From NCBI RefSeq assembly GCF_001570605.1, contig NZ_BBXG01000019.1, forward strand, positions 106,835 through 170,834: a stretch of 64,000 bases of DNA, written 5' to 3'. The notes beneath the pieces were generated by a model. The model saw only the letters and a list, made by a program, of their open reading frames with translations, was not told the origin of the DNA and ran no database searches. The position numbers were made by a program, and so were the translations under genes. Below, piece after piece: positions 1 to 7,568 of the stretch (the stretch's first letter is position 1; each line of letters opens with the position of its first letter). This DNA comes from Herbidospora cretacea. GTDB lineage: Bacteria > Actinomycetota > Actinomycetes > Streptosporangiales > Streptosporangiaceae.

Positions 1-1
1 C

Positions 2-511
2 ATCGGCGCCGACTGGACCCTCCCGCTCCCCGGCCACAGCGGCCACGTCCCCGCCCCCGCGACCGACGCCACCAGGGCCAAGGTCATCGCCGGCACGTCC
101 GTCCAGGTCAGCCCGCTCGCCATGGCTCTGGTCGCCGGCGCTGTGCAGTCGGGCACCTGGCGCCCGCCCGTCCTCGTCACCAGCCCCGCGCTGCCCGACA
201 CCAACACCGAGATCGTCACCCCCACCGTCGCCCCCAAGCCGATCAACCTCGACCCGGGCCGGGTCTCGACGCTCCGCACCCTCATGAGAGCCGGGGTGAC
301 CAGCGGCTCCGCCAAGGCCGCGGCCGTCGCCGGGTCCGAGGTCTACGGCGTCGCCTCCCACGTCGGCTACGTCGAGAAGAAGCAGCGCAAGCAGCTCTCC
401 TGGTTCGTCGGCTGGCAGGGCGACATCGCCGTCGCCGTCATGGTCGAGACCTCCGTCCCCGGAGCCGCGCCCGCCGTGGCGGGGTCGTTCTTCGGCGCGC
501 TGGCGCCCTAG
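2..511 (+). CDS. Penicillin-binding protein, C-terminal end (partial)
   Basis: The reading frame is open from the first bases of the window and stops at 509-511, leaving 169 residues of a longer protein. The run GTSVQVSPLAMALVAGAVQSG, followed by a proline-rich PPVLV stretch, has the pattern seen in class B penicillin-binding transpeptidases after the KTG box, where the fold packs against the active site. The family cross-links peptidoglycan stems outside the membrane. The SxxK, SxN and KTG motifs must lie upstream of the window and cannot be checked. The next gene on this strand is tmRNA, 87 bp downstream. The family call is inferred from this C-terminal pattern only. Confidence 0.7.
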   Translation: MGADWTLPLPGHSGHVPAPATDATRAKVIAGTSVQVSPLAMALVAGAVQSGTWRPPVLVTSPALPDTNTEIVTPTVAPKPINLDPGRVSTLRTLMRAGVTSGSAKAAAVAGSEVYGVASHVGYVEKKQRKQLSWFVGWQGDIAVAVMVETSVPGAAPAVAGSFFGALAP

Positions 512-598
512 GGGGAATACGTGTTCGCGGTAGGGCGGTTGTACAGGTAAAGTTGCGGTGTCCGGGAGCTGGCGCGACCGGGTTTGACAAGTTCACAT

Positions 599-985
599 GG
601 GGGTGACCGGTTTCGACTTTGGCATTACAAGGCAGGGGAAGCGGGTCGAGGACGGCGGACATAACCTCGTTAACACTGTGACCGCAAACAAATAAGTGCC
701 AATACCAAGGCCACTTCGGTTAGCCAGGGTTCCCTGGCTCTCGCTGCCTAAGCAGACGAGTTAAACCGTGTCAGCCCGAGACCGCCTCCGGCTCGGGATC
801 TGGCATCGCTAGGAGGCTCCACCATCTTCGCCGGCCGCGGGGGAGGATGGGAAACCAAACAGCGGATGAGCCCGTCGGCGACTCGCCTGTGAGAGCGCCG
901 GGGCTGAGAAAACGCTAAACAGGCTGCACCCGGAGAAGCCCTGGCTCGGTGCTGAAGGACGCGGGTTCGATTCCCGCCACCTCCA
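599..985 (+). ncRNA. ssrA: tmRNA (transfer-messenger RNA)
   Basis: The 5' end GGGGGTGACCGGTTTCGAC is the standard tmRNA start. The 3' end has a T-arm (GCGGGTTCGATTCCCGC, 961-977) and CACCTCC (978-984), which pairs with GGGGGTG (599-605) as the tRNA-like acceptor stem; A985 is the discriminator base. CCA is not encoded. tmRNA with SmpB rescues stalled ribosomes and tags the unfinished protein for proteolysis. The resume codon and tag frame are recognisable (see the separate entry). Length, about 387 nt, fits actinobacterial tmRNAs. The smpB gene is not next to it. Confidence 0.96.
698..751 (+). other. tmRNA-encoded proteolysis tag reading frame
   Basis: Inside the tmRNA, after GCAAACAAATAAGT, translation resumes at GCC 698 and reads ANTKATSVSQGSLALAA before TAA at 749-751. 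The ANTK start and the ALAA end match the form of Streptomyces tags, and ALAA is the usual degron recognised by ClpXP-type proteases. The resume codon is assigned by analogy. Confidence 0.88.
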
Positions 986-1046
986 CGCGAAATGGATGGC
1001 TCGTGGTTGCCGCCCCTTCGGGGCGGCTGTCACGGGCCATTTCGCG
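986..1046 (+). terminator. Long hairpin directly after tmRNA, likely terminator
   Basis: CGCGAAATGG (986-995) pairs perfectly with CCATTTCGCG (1037-1046). Inside, GCCGCCCC and GGGGCGGC close on a TTCG tetraloop (about 1010-1028). No T-tract follows, as is common in high-GC actinobacteria. It probably ends or protects the tmRNA precursor. Confidence 0.6.
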
Positions 1047-1250
1047 TTCGTGCATACGGGGGGACGACCCCCCGAACCCCCCGATACGAGAGGGCTGTCG
1101 CCCCCTCGCGCTCCCCCTGGCCGCTGTCGCGTCCTGTCGTCGCTGGCGCTCCGGATCGCTTCGCTCCTTGCGAGGGGGCTCCGCTCCCTCGCGCTCCCTG
1201 GCAAGGCCTCGCTTCGCTCGGGCGGCATCCTCGCTTCGCTCGGGGATGAA
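1047..1250. repeat. GC-rich palindromic filler downstream of tmRNA
   Basis: The stretch is dense in short palindromes and TTCGCTC-type words: GGGGGG-acga-CCCCCC (1058-1073), GCGAGGG...CCCTCGC (1170-1192), and repeated CTCGCTTCGCTCGGG near 1208-1242. All frames stay open only because of base composition, so I call no gene. The following bases 1251-1370 show no feature beyond being the likely promoter region of the gene at 1371. Confidence 0.5.
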
Positions 1251-1370
1251 GTCCAGATAATTCACAGGTTCCCATCGTCTTTCAGAGCTCGGGCTGGCGT
1301 CGATTCGTACAGGATGAGGCTCTTCAATCGGACGGCATGTCAGTCCGTGTTGGTGGAGCCGGGCGGCACA

Positions 1371-2558
1371 ATGGCTGGCATGACTGTTGACCTCGCTGAC
1401 GAGCTTGGCGACAAAGAGAGCACCGTTCTGGAGTTCAAGCTGTCCGCGTCCAACCGCGACAAGATCGGCCAGGCGATCTGCGCGCTCGCCAACGATCTGT
1501 GCGGGCGTGGTGGCGGGGATCTGCTCATCGGAGTAGATGATCACGGCGAGCCGGTTCTCATCCTGGACACCACTGACCGAGAGTTGCTCAGACTGACCGA
1601 ATATCGCGACAGCGGGCAGATCCTGGATCGGCCGTCAATGACGGTGGAGGTGGTCACGTATAAGAACAGGCCAGTCATCCGAATCCACGTGAATGCTTCG
1701 ACGACTCCGCCCGTGCGATATGACGGCGTCGTCTGGGTGCGGCCGGGGCCGACGACACGCAAGGCCACCCGGGAGGATGAGCGGGTGCTGGCCGAGCGCC
1801 GTCGATCGCTCGACGGGCCGTTCGACGGACGGAGTGTGCCGGGCAGCACGCTCAACGATCTGGATCTGGCGCTGTTCCGATCCACCTACCTTCCGTCCGT
1901 GGTCTCTCCTGACGTCATCGAAGAGAACGGGCGTCCGCAGGAACACCAGCTCGCGAGCTTGCGCATGGCTGACCTGACGGCGACGCCGACCGTGCTGGGG
2001 CTACTCGTTCTCGGGTTCGACCCCAGTGGTTTCATCCCCGGCGCCTACCTGCAGTTCGTGCGATACGACGGCGTGGGTCTCGACGCCGCAATCGCCGACG
2101 ACCAGGAACTGCGATCCAACGTCGTCGACCTGGGCAGCCGTCTTGACGCATTGTTCCGCGGCCACCTGCATACCCAGGTAGTGGACGACGAGGGGTTCCG
2201 CGAGGTGCAGCGGCCCGATTACCCGCTCGCCGCCTTGCGTGAGGTTTGCATGAACGCCGTTATGCACCGCAACTACGAGACTTCCTACGGGCCTATCCGT
2301 ATCCTCTGGTTCGCCGACCGGATCGAGATCACCAACCCGGGCGGGCCATACGGGCAGGTCCGCGCTGACAACTTCGACCGGGTCAGCGACTATCGGAACC
2401 CGTCGCTTGCCGCAGCGATGAAATCACTGGGGTACGTTAACCGTTTCGGGCGAGGGATCGGCCGAATCCAGGCGTCGCTGGACGCCAATGGCAATCCGCC
2501 CGCCGATTTCCTCGTCGACGAATCGTCGTGGTCGGTGACCTTGAGGAGAGCAGAATGA
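1371..2558 (+). CDS. Schlafen AlbA_2 domain / GHKL-type ATP-binding protein
   Basis: This 395-residue protein has two recognisable parts. Residues about 15-130 carry an AlbA_2 (Schlafen-type, putative DNA or RNA binding) signature: an LEFK motif, then CALAND, then GGGDLLIGVDD. Residues about 285-385 carry the RecG-like/HATPase_c_4 signature: ALREVCMNAVMHRNY, the D-x-IEITNPGG motif and GRGIGRI. Many relatives end in a winged helix; this one stops right after the ATPase-like part. Start ATG 1371 follows GGTGGAG weakly; ATG 1380 in the same frame is possible. Its last codons overlap the ParA gene by 4 nt (ATGA), so the two are translated together. Base composition is clearly less GC-rich than the neighbours. 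The cellular role is unknown; regulation, plasmid-like maintenance or defence are all possible. Confidence 0.85.
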   Translation: MAGMTVDLADELGDKESTVLEFKLSASNRDKIGQAICALANDLCGRGGGDLLIGVDDHGEPVLILDTTDRELLRLTEYRDSGQILDRPSMTVEVVTYKNRPVIRIHVNASTTPPVRYDGVVWVRPGPTTRKATREDERVLAERRRSLDGPFDGRSVPGSTLNDLDLALFRSTYLPSVVSPDVIEENGRPQEHQLASLRMADLTATPTVLGLLVLGFDPSGFIPGAYLQFVRYDGVGLDAAIADDQELRSNVVDLGSRLDALFRGHLHTQVVDDEGFREVQRPDYPLAALREVCMNAVMHRNYETSYGPIRILWFADRIEITNPGGPYGQVRADNFDRVSDYRNPSLAAAMKSLGYVNRFGRGIGRIQASLDANGNPPADFLVDESSWSVTLRRAE

Positions 2559-3622
2559 TCTCGGTAGCACTCTTCAACAACAAGGGAGGCGTCGGTAAGA
2601 CGACGCTCACATATCATCTGGCCCACATGCTCCAGCGCCTTGGGCATCGGGTGCTCGCCGTCGATTTGGATCCACAGGCCAACCTGACTTCGGCGTTTCT
2701 CGACGAGCGGGAGCTCGCGACGATCTGGGGAGAACCGGAGATCGAAGCATGGGGATCGAGGCAGCTCACCCTTCTAGACGCGATCTTCCCTCGGGTAACC
2801 CCAGACTCCGGGACGGTCGCTGCCTCAGTTCAACCGATCATGGAAGGGCTCGGTGACGTTGCGTTCTACGCGCCGACACGCATCACCGACGGCCTCTGGC
2901 TCGTACCCGGAGACCTTGAACTGAGCGCGTTCGAAGACAAGCTCTCGGCCGCTTGGCCGAACTGTTTTACGGGTGATCACGCCGCCATTCGGACGACTAC
3001 AGCCTTCTATCGGATCGTCGACGACGCCGCCCGCAAAGTCAGTGCCGACATCGTGCTCATCGACGTCGGGCCGAACCTGGGCGCGATCAACCGGGCCGCC
3101 CTCCTCGCAGCGGACAGCGTGCTGATGCCTCTTGCTGCGGACCTGTTTTCCCTTCGTGGTTTGCGTAACCTAGGTCCGACGTTGCGAGCCTGGCGGTCGA
3201 CATGGCAGCAGACCGTGTCACCCAGAGTGCCGAAGACGATTGCCTCTCCTTCGGGAGAGATGCGACCCCTCGGCTATGTGATCATGCAGCCAACCATGCG
3301 CCTGGACCGGCCGGTCAAGGCCTATCGGCGTTGGCTGGAGCGCATCCCTTCCGTCTTCGCTGAATCGGTGCTCGACGAACGACTATCCGATCATCGGTCG
3401 TACGAGATCGCGACCCTAAGGAATTACCAGAGCCTGATGCCCTTGGCCCACGACGCCCGCAAGCCGATGTTCGATCTCAAAGCGGCAGACGGGGCTATCG
3501 GCAGCACGCAGACCTACGTGCAAAAATGCCGCGCCGAGTTCCGTGAGCTCGCCGAGACCGTGATTGAGCGACTCACCGAGGTCCGGGCGCAAGGCGAAGA
3601 CGACCCAAGGGTCTGCCCGTGA
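2555..3622 (+). CDS. ParA/Soj-family ATPase coupled to the AlbA_2 protein
   Basis: The 355-residue protein begins with a deviant Walker A box, KGGVGKTT (residues 10-17), followed by VDLDPQAN and the Walker B-like LIDVGPNLG, all typical of ParA/MinD ATPases that dimerise on ATP and often bind DNA nonspecifically. The start ATG 2555 sits in an ATGA overlap with the upstream stop and has GAGGAGAG 5 nt before it. The protein is longer than chromosomal Soj (about 255-300 aa), with an extended charged C-terminal part. No parB-like gene or parS palindrome is visible nearby, so ordinary chromosome or plasmid partition is unlikely; a working pair with the AlbA_2 protein is more likely. GC content is below the window's average, which suggests transfer. 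Confidence 0.88.
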   Translation: MISVALFNNKGGVGKTTLTYHLAHMLQRLGHRVLAVDLDPQANLTSAFLDERELATIWGEPEIEAWGSRQLTLLDAIFPRVTPDSGTVAASVQPIMEGLGDVAFYAPTRITDGLWLVPGDLELSAFEDKLSAAWPNCFTGDHAAIRTTTAFYRIVDDAARKVSADIVLIDVGPNLGAINRAALLAADSVLMPLAADLFSLRGLRNLGPTLRAWRSTWQQTVSPRVPKTIASPSGEMRPLGYVIMQPTMRLDRPVKAYRRWLERIPSVFAESVLDERLSDHRSYEIATLRNYQSLMPLAHDARKPMFDLKAADGAIGSTQTYVQKCRAEFRELAETVIERLTEVRAQGEDDPRVCP

Positions 3623-3703
3623 AGCTCTCGACGGCGTGGCGCGAGGCTGGCCGTTCGCGGTGGGTCGGCGTCTCTGCGAGTCGTTCCTCTAGTGTCTGGA
3701 GGG

Positions 3704-3850
3704 ATGGGTTCGAGTGGGTCTCGTCGCCGCTCTGACCTTGGTGAACTATCAGATGAGCCGCATGTGACGACCGATCCGATCGGGTGTGCTGGCTTATGGC
3801 GGTTCTTCAGCGCATTTCTGTCGGTGGTGGCTGCCACCATGACGACGTGA
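3704..3850 (+). CDS. Possible 48-residue small ORF
   Basis: An ATG at 3704 is preceded by GGAGGG, but with almost no spacing. The frame runs 48 codons and stops (TGA 3848-3850) two bases before the start of the next gene, an arrangement compatible with translational coupling. The product is not recognised; it has a Ser/Arg-rich start and a hydrophobic end (FFSAFLSVVAA). It may be a leader or a remnant of a longer gene. Evidence is weak. Confidence 0.2.
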   Translation: MGSSGSRRRSDLGELSDEPHVTTDPIGCAGLWRFFSAFLSVVAATMTT

Positions 3851-3852
3851 TC

Positions 3853-4413
3853 ATGCAGCCCATTGACGTCTCCTGGCTCTGCGGTGAATACGGCGAGGAG
3901 TGCTACAGCTTCATCTACGTTCGCACGGCACCCGAACAGGCGGTCGCCCTCCTCGGCGGCGACTACGCGGACTTCGAACCGGCCCCACTGCCTGACGATC
4001 CCGATGACTGGCCACAGTCGGGGGACCCCCTTGGAGTCGCCGCCATAGGCGACTGGACGATCATCTATGACCCCGACTGGCTCAGCACCGACCAGAAACT
4101 GATCACCCGGCTCTCCGGAGGAACTCGCCTCGTCTCCCACGCGGCTCTCGGCATCAAGGACACGGACAAGTTCTTCTGGTGCGAGGACGGTGAGGTCAGG
4201 TACCTCTACGGAGGCGACGATGCCTTTGTCATGGATTTTCCGGACGAACTCACCGACGTCGTGGAGGAGATCAATAAGCTCTACCCGTCGATTCCCCGCC
4301 TGTACAGGGGACCGGCGTTCCTCCTGATCGAACACCTGACCGGAATCAGGCCGACCGAGGAACTCCTGAAAAGCCTGACCTTCATGTGGGGCACCGTCCA
4401 CGCCGAGGGGTAG
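3853..4413 (+). CDS. DUF6461-like hypothetical protein
   Basis: The 186-residue acidic cytoplasmic protein has no signal peptide or membrane segment. The N-terminal pattern (ECYSFIYVRTAPEQAVALLGGD) followed later by a GDWTIIYDPDW strand resembles DUF6461, an actinobacterial family of unknown function often found near toxin-immunity-like or SMI1-type proteins. Start ATG 3853 is preferred because the homologous region begins just after it; GTG 3847 is in the same frame. It lies downstream of the AlbA_2/ParA pair on the same strand with a 230 bp gap, so it is probably a separate transcript. The function is unknown. Confidence 0.65.
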   Translation: MQPIDVSWLCGEYGEECYSFIYVRTAPEQAVALLGGDYADFEPAPLPDDPDDWPQSGDPLGVAAIGDWTIIYDPDWLSTDQKLITRLSGGTRLVSHAALGIKDTDKFFWCEDGEVRYLYGGDDAFVMDFPDELTDVVEEINKLYPSIPRLYRGPAFLLIEHLTGIRPTEELLKSLTFMWGTVHAEG

Positions 4414-4674
4414 CGCTCATTTTGCACTTGGGTGGCGGGCTCTTGCCAGGCGGCCGGGGATGGCTCATACGCCTGCCCCCGGCAGAGGCGACTGGCGGCC
4501 GGCCTGACAAACCGCTCGGCACGCACACCTGCGCCGGTCCATCATGAGATCGGCTCACAACGGCCCGGACCCGCAACTGGTCGGCGGGGCGCTGTGGCGT
4601 GGGCTCGGTTGCTGGGCGCGGCGGTTGTCCTGAACCAGTGATGCGGCTGGCCGCAGGATGCCAACTTTTCCTTT

Positions 4675-4690
4675 GTAAGGCGCGTCTTAC
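4675..4690. promoter_or_regulatory. Short dyad upstream of the secreted protein gene
   Basis: GTAAG (4675-4679) and CTTAC (4686-4690) form an inverted repeat around GCGCGT, four bases before the ATG at 4695. It could be an operator. The surrounding gap 4414-4694 (281 bp) shows no other gene or RNA that I can support. Confidence 0.25.
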
Positions 4691-4694
4691 CTTT

Positions 4695-5756
4695 ATGGGC
4701 TTATTGTTCCGTGCCACCGCCGCAGCCGTCGCCTTCATCGTCGCCGCGGTCCCGGCCGCGGCTCACGCCGTGGCGCCGGTCAACCAGTGGAGTGTCGCCC
4801 GTGACGATCGCCGCGACTCCTACGACGCGCTGACGGTCACGCCGGGTGGGGCGGTCTGGGTCGCGGGGACCCGGCGCGGGGCGAAGGGGACGGAGTCGTT
4901 GCTGCTCAAGGGCGACCGGTCCACGTTCAAGCGGGTCGCCGGGCCCGGTTTCCGGGTGAAGCGGCTGGCGTCGGCGTCGGACACGCGGGTCTGGGCCTTC
5001 GGGGCGTCGCGGTATGGGCGGTGGGACGGCAAGCGGTGGCAGGCCAAGTCGTGGCCCTATGGGCGGGTCGATCGGGCCTACTCCATCGGTGAGAACCTGT
5101 GGGTCGTTGAGAACGCGAACACGTTCTCCGCTGCCAAGGGCGCGAAGTGGAAGGCGCAGTCCACGTTGCGGCGGCTCGTCGGGTCGGCCTGGCGGAAGGT
5201 CGCCACGCCGATCGTGGTCAAGGGGCTCGACGGCAGGTGGGCGGCGGGGTCGGCGCGGGGGAAGGCGGCGCTGGCCCGCTGGACCGGGACGGCCTGGCAT
5301 TCGGTCGCGCTTCCGGCGGTGCCGTCCGCGCATCCCGGTCAGGTCTCTGAGTTGACCGATGTCGCGGTGGACGGGGAGACCGGGCGGGTGATGGCCGTCG
5401 GGTGGGCCGCCTGGCCGTGTGGTCGGGCGTCCTTCTGCGGGGAGACGCTGCTGCTGTCCGGCTATCTCGGGGGCTTCGAGTACGAGGTCCGGAGCGAGCT
5501 GGGCATCCAGCCGCGCGCTCAGGCGGAGCCCGACGGTCGGGGTGGGGCCTGGATCGTCGTCAACGCCAAGGGCGGCGGCAGTGCGTTTGTGCACATCGTC
5601 GTCGACAGTGTCGAGACGGGTGTCTTTCCGGCTCCGCCGAAGCAGAAGGGGACCGTGCGTGATCTCGCCGTGCAGCTGGAGAGCGGCGGGTACGGCTGGG
5701 CGGTCGGTTCGGCTTCTCCCAGCCGCCACGGGCTGATCTGGGCCTACCGTCGTTAG
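4695..5756 (+). CDS. Secreted WD/propeller-like hypothetical protein
   Basis: The 353-residue product starts with a clear Sec signal peptide (short basic start, AVAFIVAAVPAAAHA, cleavage near residue 24-26). The mature part holds repeated short strands with Trp and Gly, such as VWVAGT, VWAFGA, LWVVEN, AWIVVNA and YGWAVGS. These are typical of bacterial beta-propeller proteins exported by actinomycetes. No catalytic motif is visible. ATG 4695 is chosen because the signal peptide begins there; the ribosome site (TAAGG, 4676-4680) is weak and distant. The gene overlaps the convergent neighbour by 4 bp at its stop codon. Role unknown; a surface or extracellular binding function is plausible. Confidence 0.65.
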   Translation: MGLLFRATAAAVAFIVAAVPAAAHAVAPVNQWSVARDDRRDSYDALTVTPGGAVWVAGTRRGAKGTESLLLKGDRSTFKRVAGPGFRVKRLASASDTRVWAFGASRYGRWDGKRWQAKSWPYGRVDRAYSIGENLWVVENANTFSAAKGAKWKAQSTLRRLVGSAWRKVATPIVVKGLDGRWAAGSARGKAALARWTGTAWHSVALPAVPSAHPGQVSELTDVAVDGETGRVMAVGWAAWPCGRASFCGETLLLSGYLGGFEYEVRSELGIQPRAQAEPDGRGGAWIVVNAKGGGSAFVHIVVDSVETGVFPAPPKQKGTVRDLAVQLESGGYGWAVGSASPSRHGLIWAYRR

Positions 5757-6253
5757 GCGAAGCGGGCGACGACCTGTTTGACGCTGGTCAGCTTCGCTCC
5801 TGTGGCGGCCTCGTCGTGGACGTAGGCGTTCAGGGTCACCTTCACGCCTGGACGCACCTCGTATTCGGTGTCGTTCGCGGTGAAATTGCCCTTGTCGGTC
5901 TGGACGACGAACTCGACCTCGACGTTCACCTTGTCGTCGGTCGTGTTGGTGAACTGCTGGCACACGATAAGTGAGCCGATCGAGTCGGGGCAGGGGGTGA
6001 CCTCGCCCAGCATGCCGGCGACAGCGGGGTCGATCTCGGGAACGGCCGCGGTCGGCCCCTCGGTCGGCTGGCCGAGGGCGCCGAGCCCGCCGAACGCCTC
6101 GGCGATGCTGTCGCGCAGTTCCGCCTTCACCACCTCACGTCCGGTGAAGTAGCCCGCCCCGAAGACCGCGACCGCGAGCACCCCGGCGGTCACGAGGAAG
6201 CGCGGGGACGAGAGACGCCGGACCGGTTGCGGATCCCATGGCTGCTGTGACAT
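5753..6253 (-). CDS. Single-pass membrane-anchored extracytoplasmic protein
   Basis: The 166-residue protein has a cytoplasmic Pro-rich start, one transmembrane helix (about residues 20-40, FLVTAGVLAVAVFGAGYF) and an outside domain with two cysteines (PCPDSIGSLIVCQQ) that could form a disulfide. The following strand-rich part (VNVEVEFVVQTDKGNF, VTLNAYVHD) resembles small FxLYD or DUF4352-like beta-sandwich domains of Gram-positive lipoproteins; this is a loose inference. AGGGGGA lies 3 nt upstream of ATG 6253. Its stop overlaps the stop of the convergent secreted-protein gene by 4 bp. Function unknown. Confidence 0.7.
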   Translation of the reverse strand: MSQQPWDPQPVRRLSSPRFLVTAGVLAVAVFGAGYFTGREVVKAELRDSIAEAFGGLGALGQPTEGPTAAVPEIDPAVAGMLGEVTPCPDSIGSLIVCQQFTNTTDDKVNVEVEFVVQTDKGNFTANDTEYEVRPGVKVTLNAYVHDEAATGAKLTSVKQVVARFA

Positions 6254-6327
6254 TCGATCCCCCTGGTGGTTAGAGCGTTCCAAAGCGAATCGGTCCTGCG
6301 TGCGCAGCGTTACGCGGCCCACGTTTC

Positions 6328-7059
6328 TCAGGCGAGGTGGCGGGCGAAGAAATGCACGGTGTTGTCCAGTTCGAACGCGGGGATCTCGCCGTGCTTGCCG
6401 GGGTTGGCGTGCAGGGTCTTCTCCGTTGAGGCGAACGCGTCGAACAGGGCCAGGCCGTGGGCCCGGGGGACGCGTTCGTCGTGCCACTGGAGGAGGAACT
6501 CGACGGGGACGGTGATCCGACTCGCGGCTTCCTCCAGGATCGGCGAGCCGCCCAGGCCCATGACCGCGGCCCTGATCCTCGGCTCGGCCGCGACGAACGG
6601 GACGCCCAAACCGCAGCCCAGCGACACGCCCCAGTAGCCCACCGGTCCCGCGCCCACGTGGGGAAGATCTTGGACGACGTCCAGAACCCCCTGCCATTCC
6701 GGGACGGTCTGGCGGGCCACCAGCGCCTGGAAGGCGGCGATCAAGGGGGCGAGGTCCTCGCCGGCCTCCGCTTTCGCCTGGTTCTCGATGGCGATGCGGT
6801 TGTAGGTCTCGTCGGCCGGGCGGTCGCCGTGGCCGGGGACGTCGGGGGACGTGACCGCGTAGCCGAGTTCGGTGACGAGGCGGTGGGCTCGGGTGACGAT
6901 GTCCGAGGCCTTCTTGTGCCGGCCGCCGCCGTGGCCCATCAGGATGAGCGGGCGGGGGCCGGTGGCCTCCGCCGGGGTCCACAGGGCGGCGGGGACGCCG
7001 CCGGCGGTGAAGAGCTGTTCGCGGATGCCGTTGGACGTCGTGTCAGAGGTGAAGCGCAT
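6328..7059 (-). CDS. Alpha/beta hydrolase (dienelactone hydrolase-like)
   Basis: The 243-residue cytoplasmic protein shows an oxyanion-hole HGGG (residues 43-46), the nucleophile elbow GVSLG with Ser146, an acid at Asp194 in QWHDERVP and a histidine at His223 in KHGEIP. This is a complete serine hydrolase triad in the order expected for the alpha/beta fold. The length fits dienelactone hydrolase or small esterases, but the nucleophile is Ser rather than the Cys of classic dienelactone hydrolases, so an esterase is more likely. A GAAAGG sequence lies upstream of ATG 7059. It is downstream of the tRNA array on the same strand. The substrate is unknown. Confidence 0.85.
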   Translation of the reverse strand: MRFTSDTTSNGIREQLFTAGGVPAALWTPAEATGPRPLILMGHGGGRHKKASDIVTRAHRLVTELGYAVTSPDVPGHGDRPADETYNRIAIENQAKAEAGEDLAPLIAAFQALVARQTVPEWQGVLDVVQDLPHVGAGPVGYWGVSLGCGLGVPFVAAEPRIRAAVMGLGGSPILEEAASRITVPVEFLLQWHDERVPRAHGLALFDAFASTEKTLHANPGKHGEIPAFELDNTVHFFARHLA

Positions 7060-7198
7060 GGTGGTGCGGGCCTTTCGGAGTGCCTGCGGGCACTCCCTGG
7101 GCCATGCGGGGGAGGGAGGCCCGATCTGTCGTCGTGTTGATCGGTCTCACCTCCTTCGGTCGCAATTGCGCACGGCGCTGTAGAAGGTATCACTGCGG

Positions 7199-7273
7199 TG
7201 GCCGCAGCAGGACTCGAACCTGCGCGTGACCCGGTTCCGTAGACCGGCGCTCTGTCCACTGAGCTATGCGGCC
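7199..7273 (-). tRNA. tRNA-Arg (anticodon ACG)
   Basis: The minus strand folds as a standard cloverleaf: acceptor GGCCGCA with TGCGGCC, anticodon stem CCGGT/ACCGG enclosing CTACGGA (anticodon ACG), T-arm GCAGGTTCGAGTCCTGC, discriminator A. CCA is not encoded. It is the last of six tRNAs in the array. Confidence 0.93.
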
Positions 7274-7276
7274 GCG

Positions 7277-7349
7277 TACCCCGTACCGGATTCGAACCGG
7301 CGATCTCTCGGGTGAAAGCCGAGCGTCCTGACCACTAGACCAACGGGGC
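7277..7349 (-). tRNA. tRNA-Glu (anticodon TTC)
   Basis: Cloverleaf with acceptor GCCCCGT/ACGGGGT, anticodon stem CTCGG/CCGAG around CTTTCAC (anticodon TTC), T-arm GCCGGTTCGAATCCGGT and discriminator A. CCA is not encoded. Only three bases separate it from tRNA-Arg. Confidence 0.93.
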
Positions 7350-7359
7350 TTGCCTGTCG

Positions 7360-7434
7360 TGACCCGTACCGGATTCGAACCGGTGACCTCCTGAGTGAGA
7401 GTCAGGTGTCCTGAACCAGCTAGACCAACGGGCC
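7360..7434 (-). tRNA. tRNA-Glu (anticodon CTC)
   Basis: Cloverleaf with acceptor GGCCCGT/ACGGGTC, anticodon stem CCTGA/TCAGG around CTCTCAC (anticodon CTC), T-arm ACCGGTTCGAATCCGGT and discriminator A. CCA is not encoded. Its D-arm and T-arm closely resemble those of the TTC isoacceptor next door. Confidence 0.93.
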
Positions 7435-7440
7435 CTGCAC

Positions 7441-7490
7441 GCGCCCTTGCGGGCGCTTCTTGTCCTGCGGGTGTCCTGCGGTGTCCTGCG
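7441..7490. repeat. Hairpin and three 10-bp direct repeats in the tRNA array spacer
   Basis: GCGCCC-ttgc-GGGCGC (7441-7456) is a perfect hairpin. It is followed by three near-identical 10-bp units with the core GTCCTGCG (7461-7490). The spacer separates the ordinary Glu tRNAs from the atypical ones. It may be a processing site or a slippage product. Confidence 0.45.
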
Positions 7491-7564
7491 TGCCGCCCCG
7501 GGGATTCGAACCCCGACTGCCCGTGTCCTGAGCACGGTGCCTCCTGCCGTTGGGCTAGAGCGGC
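7491..7564 (-). tRNA. Atypical short-variable-arm tRNA with Leu anticodon CAG
   Basis: It folds fully: acceptor GCCGCTC/GGGCGGC, short D-stem GCC/GGC, anticodon stem CCGTG/CACGG around CTCAGGA (anticodon CAG, with T33), five-base variable loop, T-arm CGGGGTTCGAATCCCCG, discriminator A. Anticodon CAG reads the Leu codon CTG. Bacterial tRNA-Leu is normally class II with a long variable arm; this one is class I, 74 nt. It could be a non-canonical leucine tRNA, a tRNA charged with another amino acid, or not used in translation. Confidence 0.75.
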
Positions 7565-7568
7565 CTGG

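Noticed and set aside
949..1260. Several overlapping open frames on both strands after tmRNA
   Set aside because: They lie in palindromic GC-rich filler, have no ribosome sites, and stay open only through base composition.
2555..3622. Chromosomal partition ATPase (Soj)
   Set aside because: No parB, no parS-like palindrome, longer protein, and it is coupled to an AlbA_2 gene.
1371..4413. Integrated element with att repeats at tmRNA
   Set aside because: I see no second copy of the tmRNA 3' end and no integrase gene; only composition and position hint at acquisition.
7461..7490. CRISPR or att repeats in the tRNA array
   Set aside because: Only three 10-bp units without spacers; too short for either.
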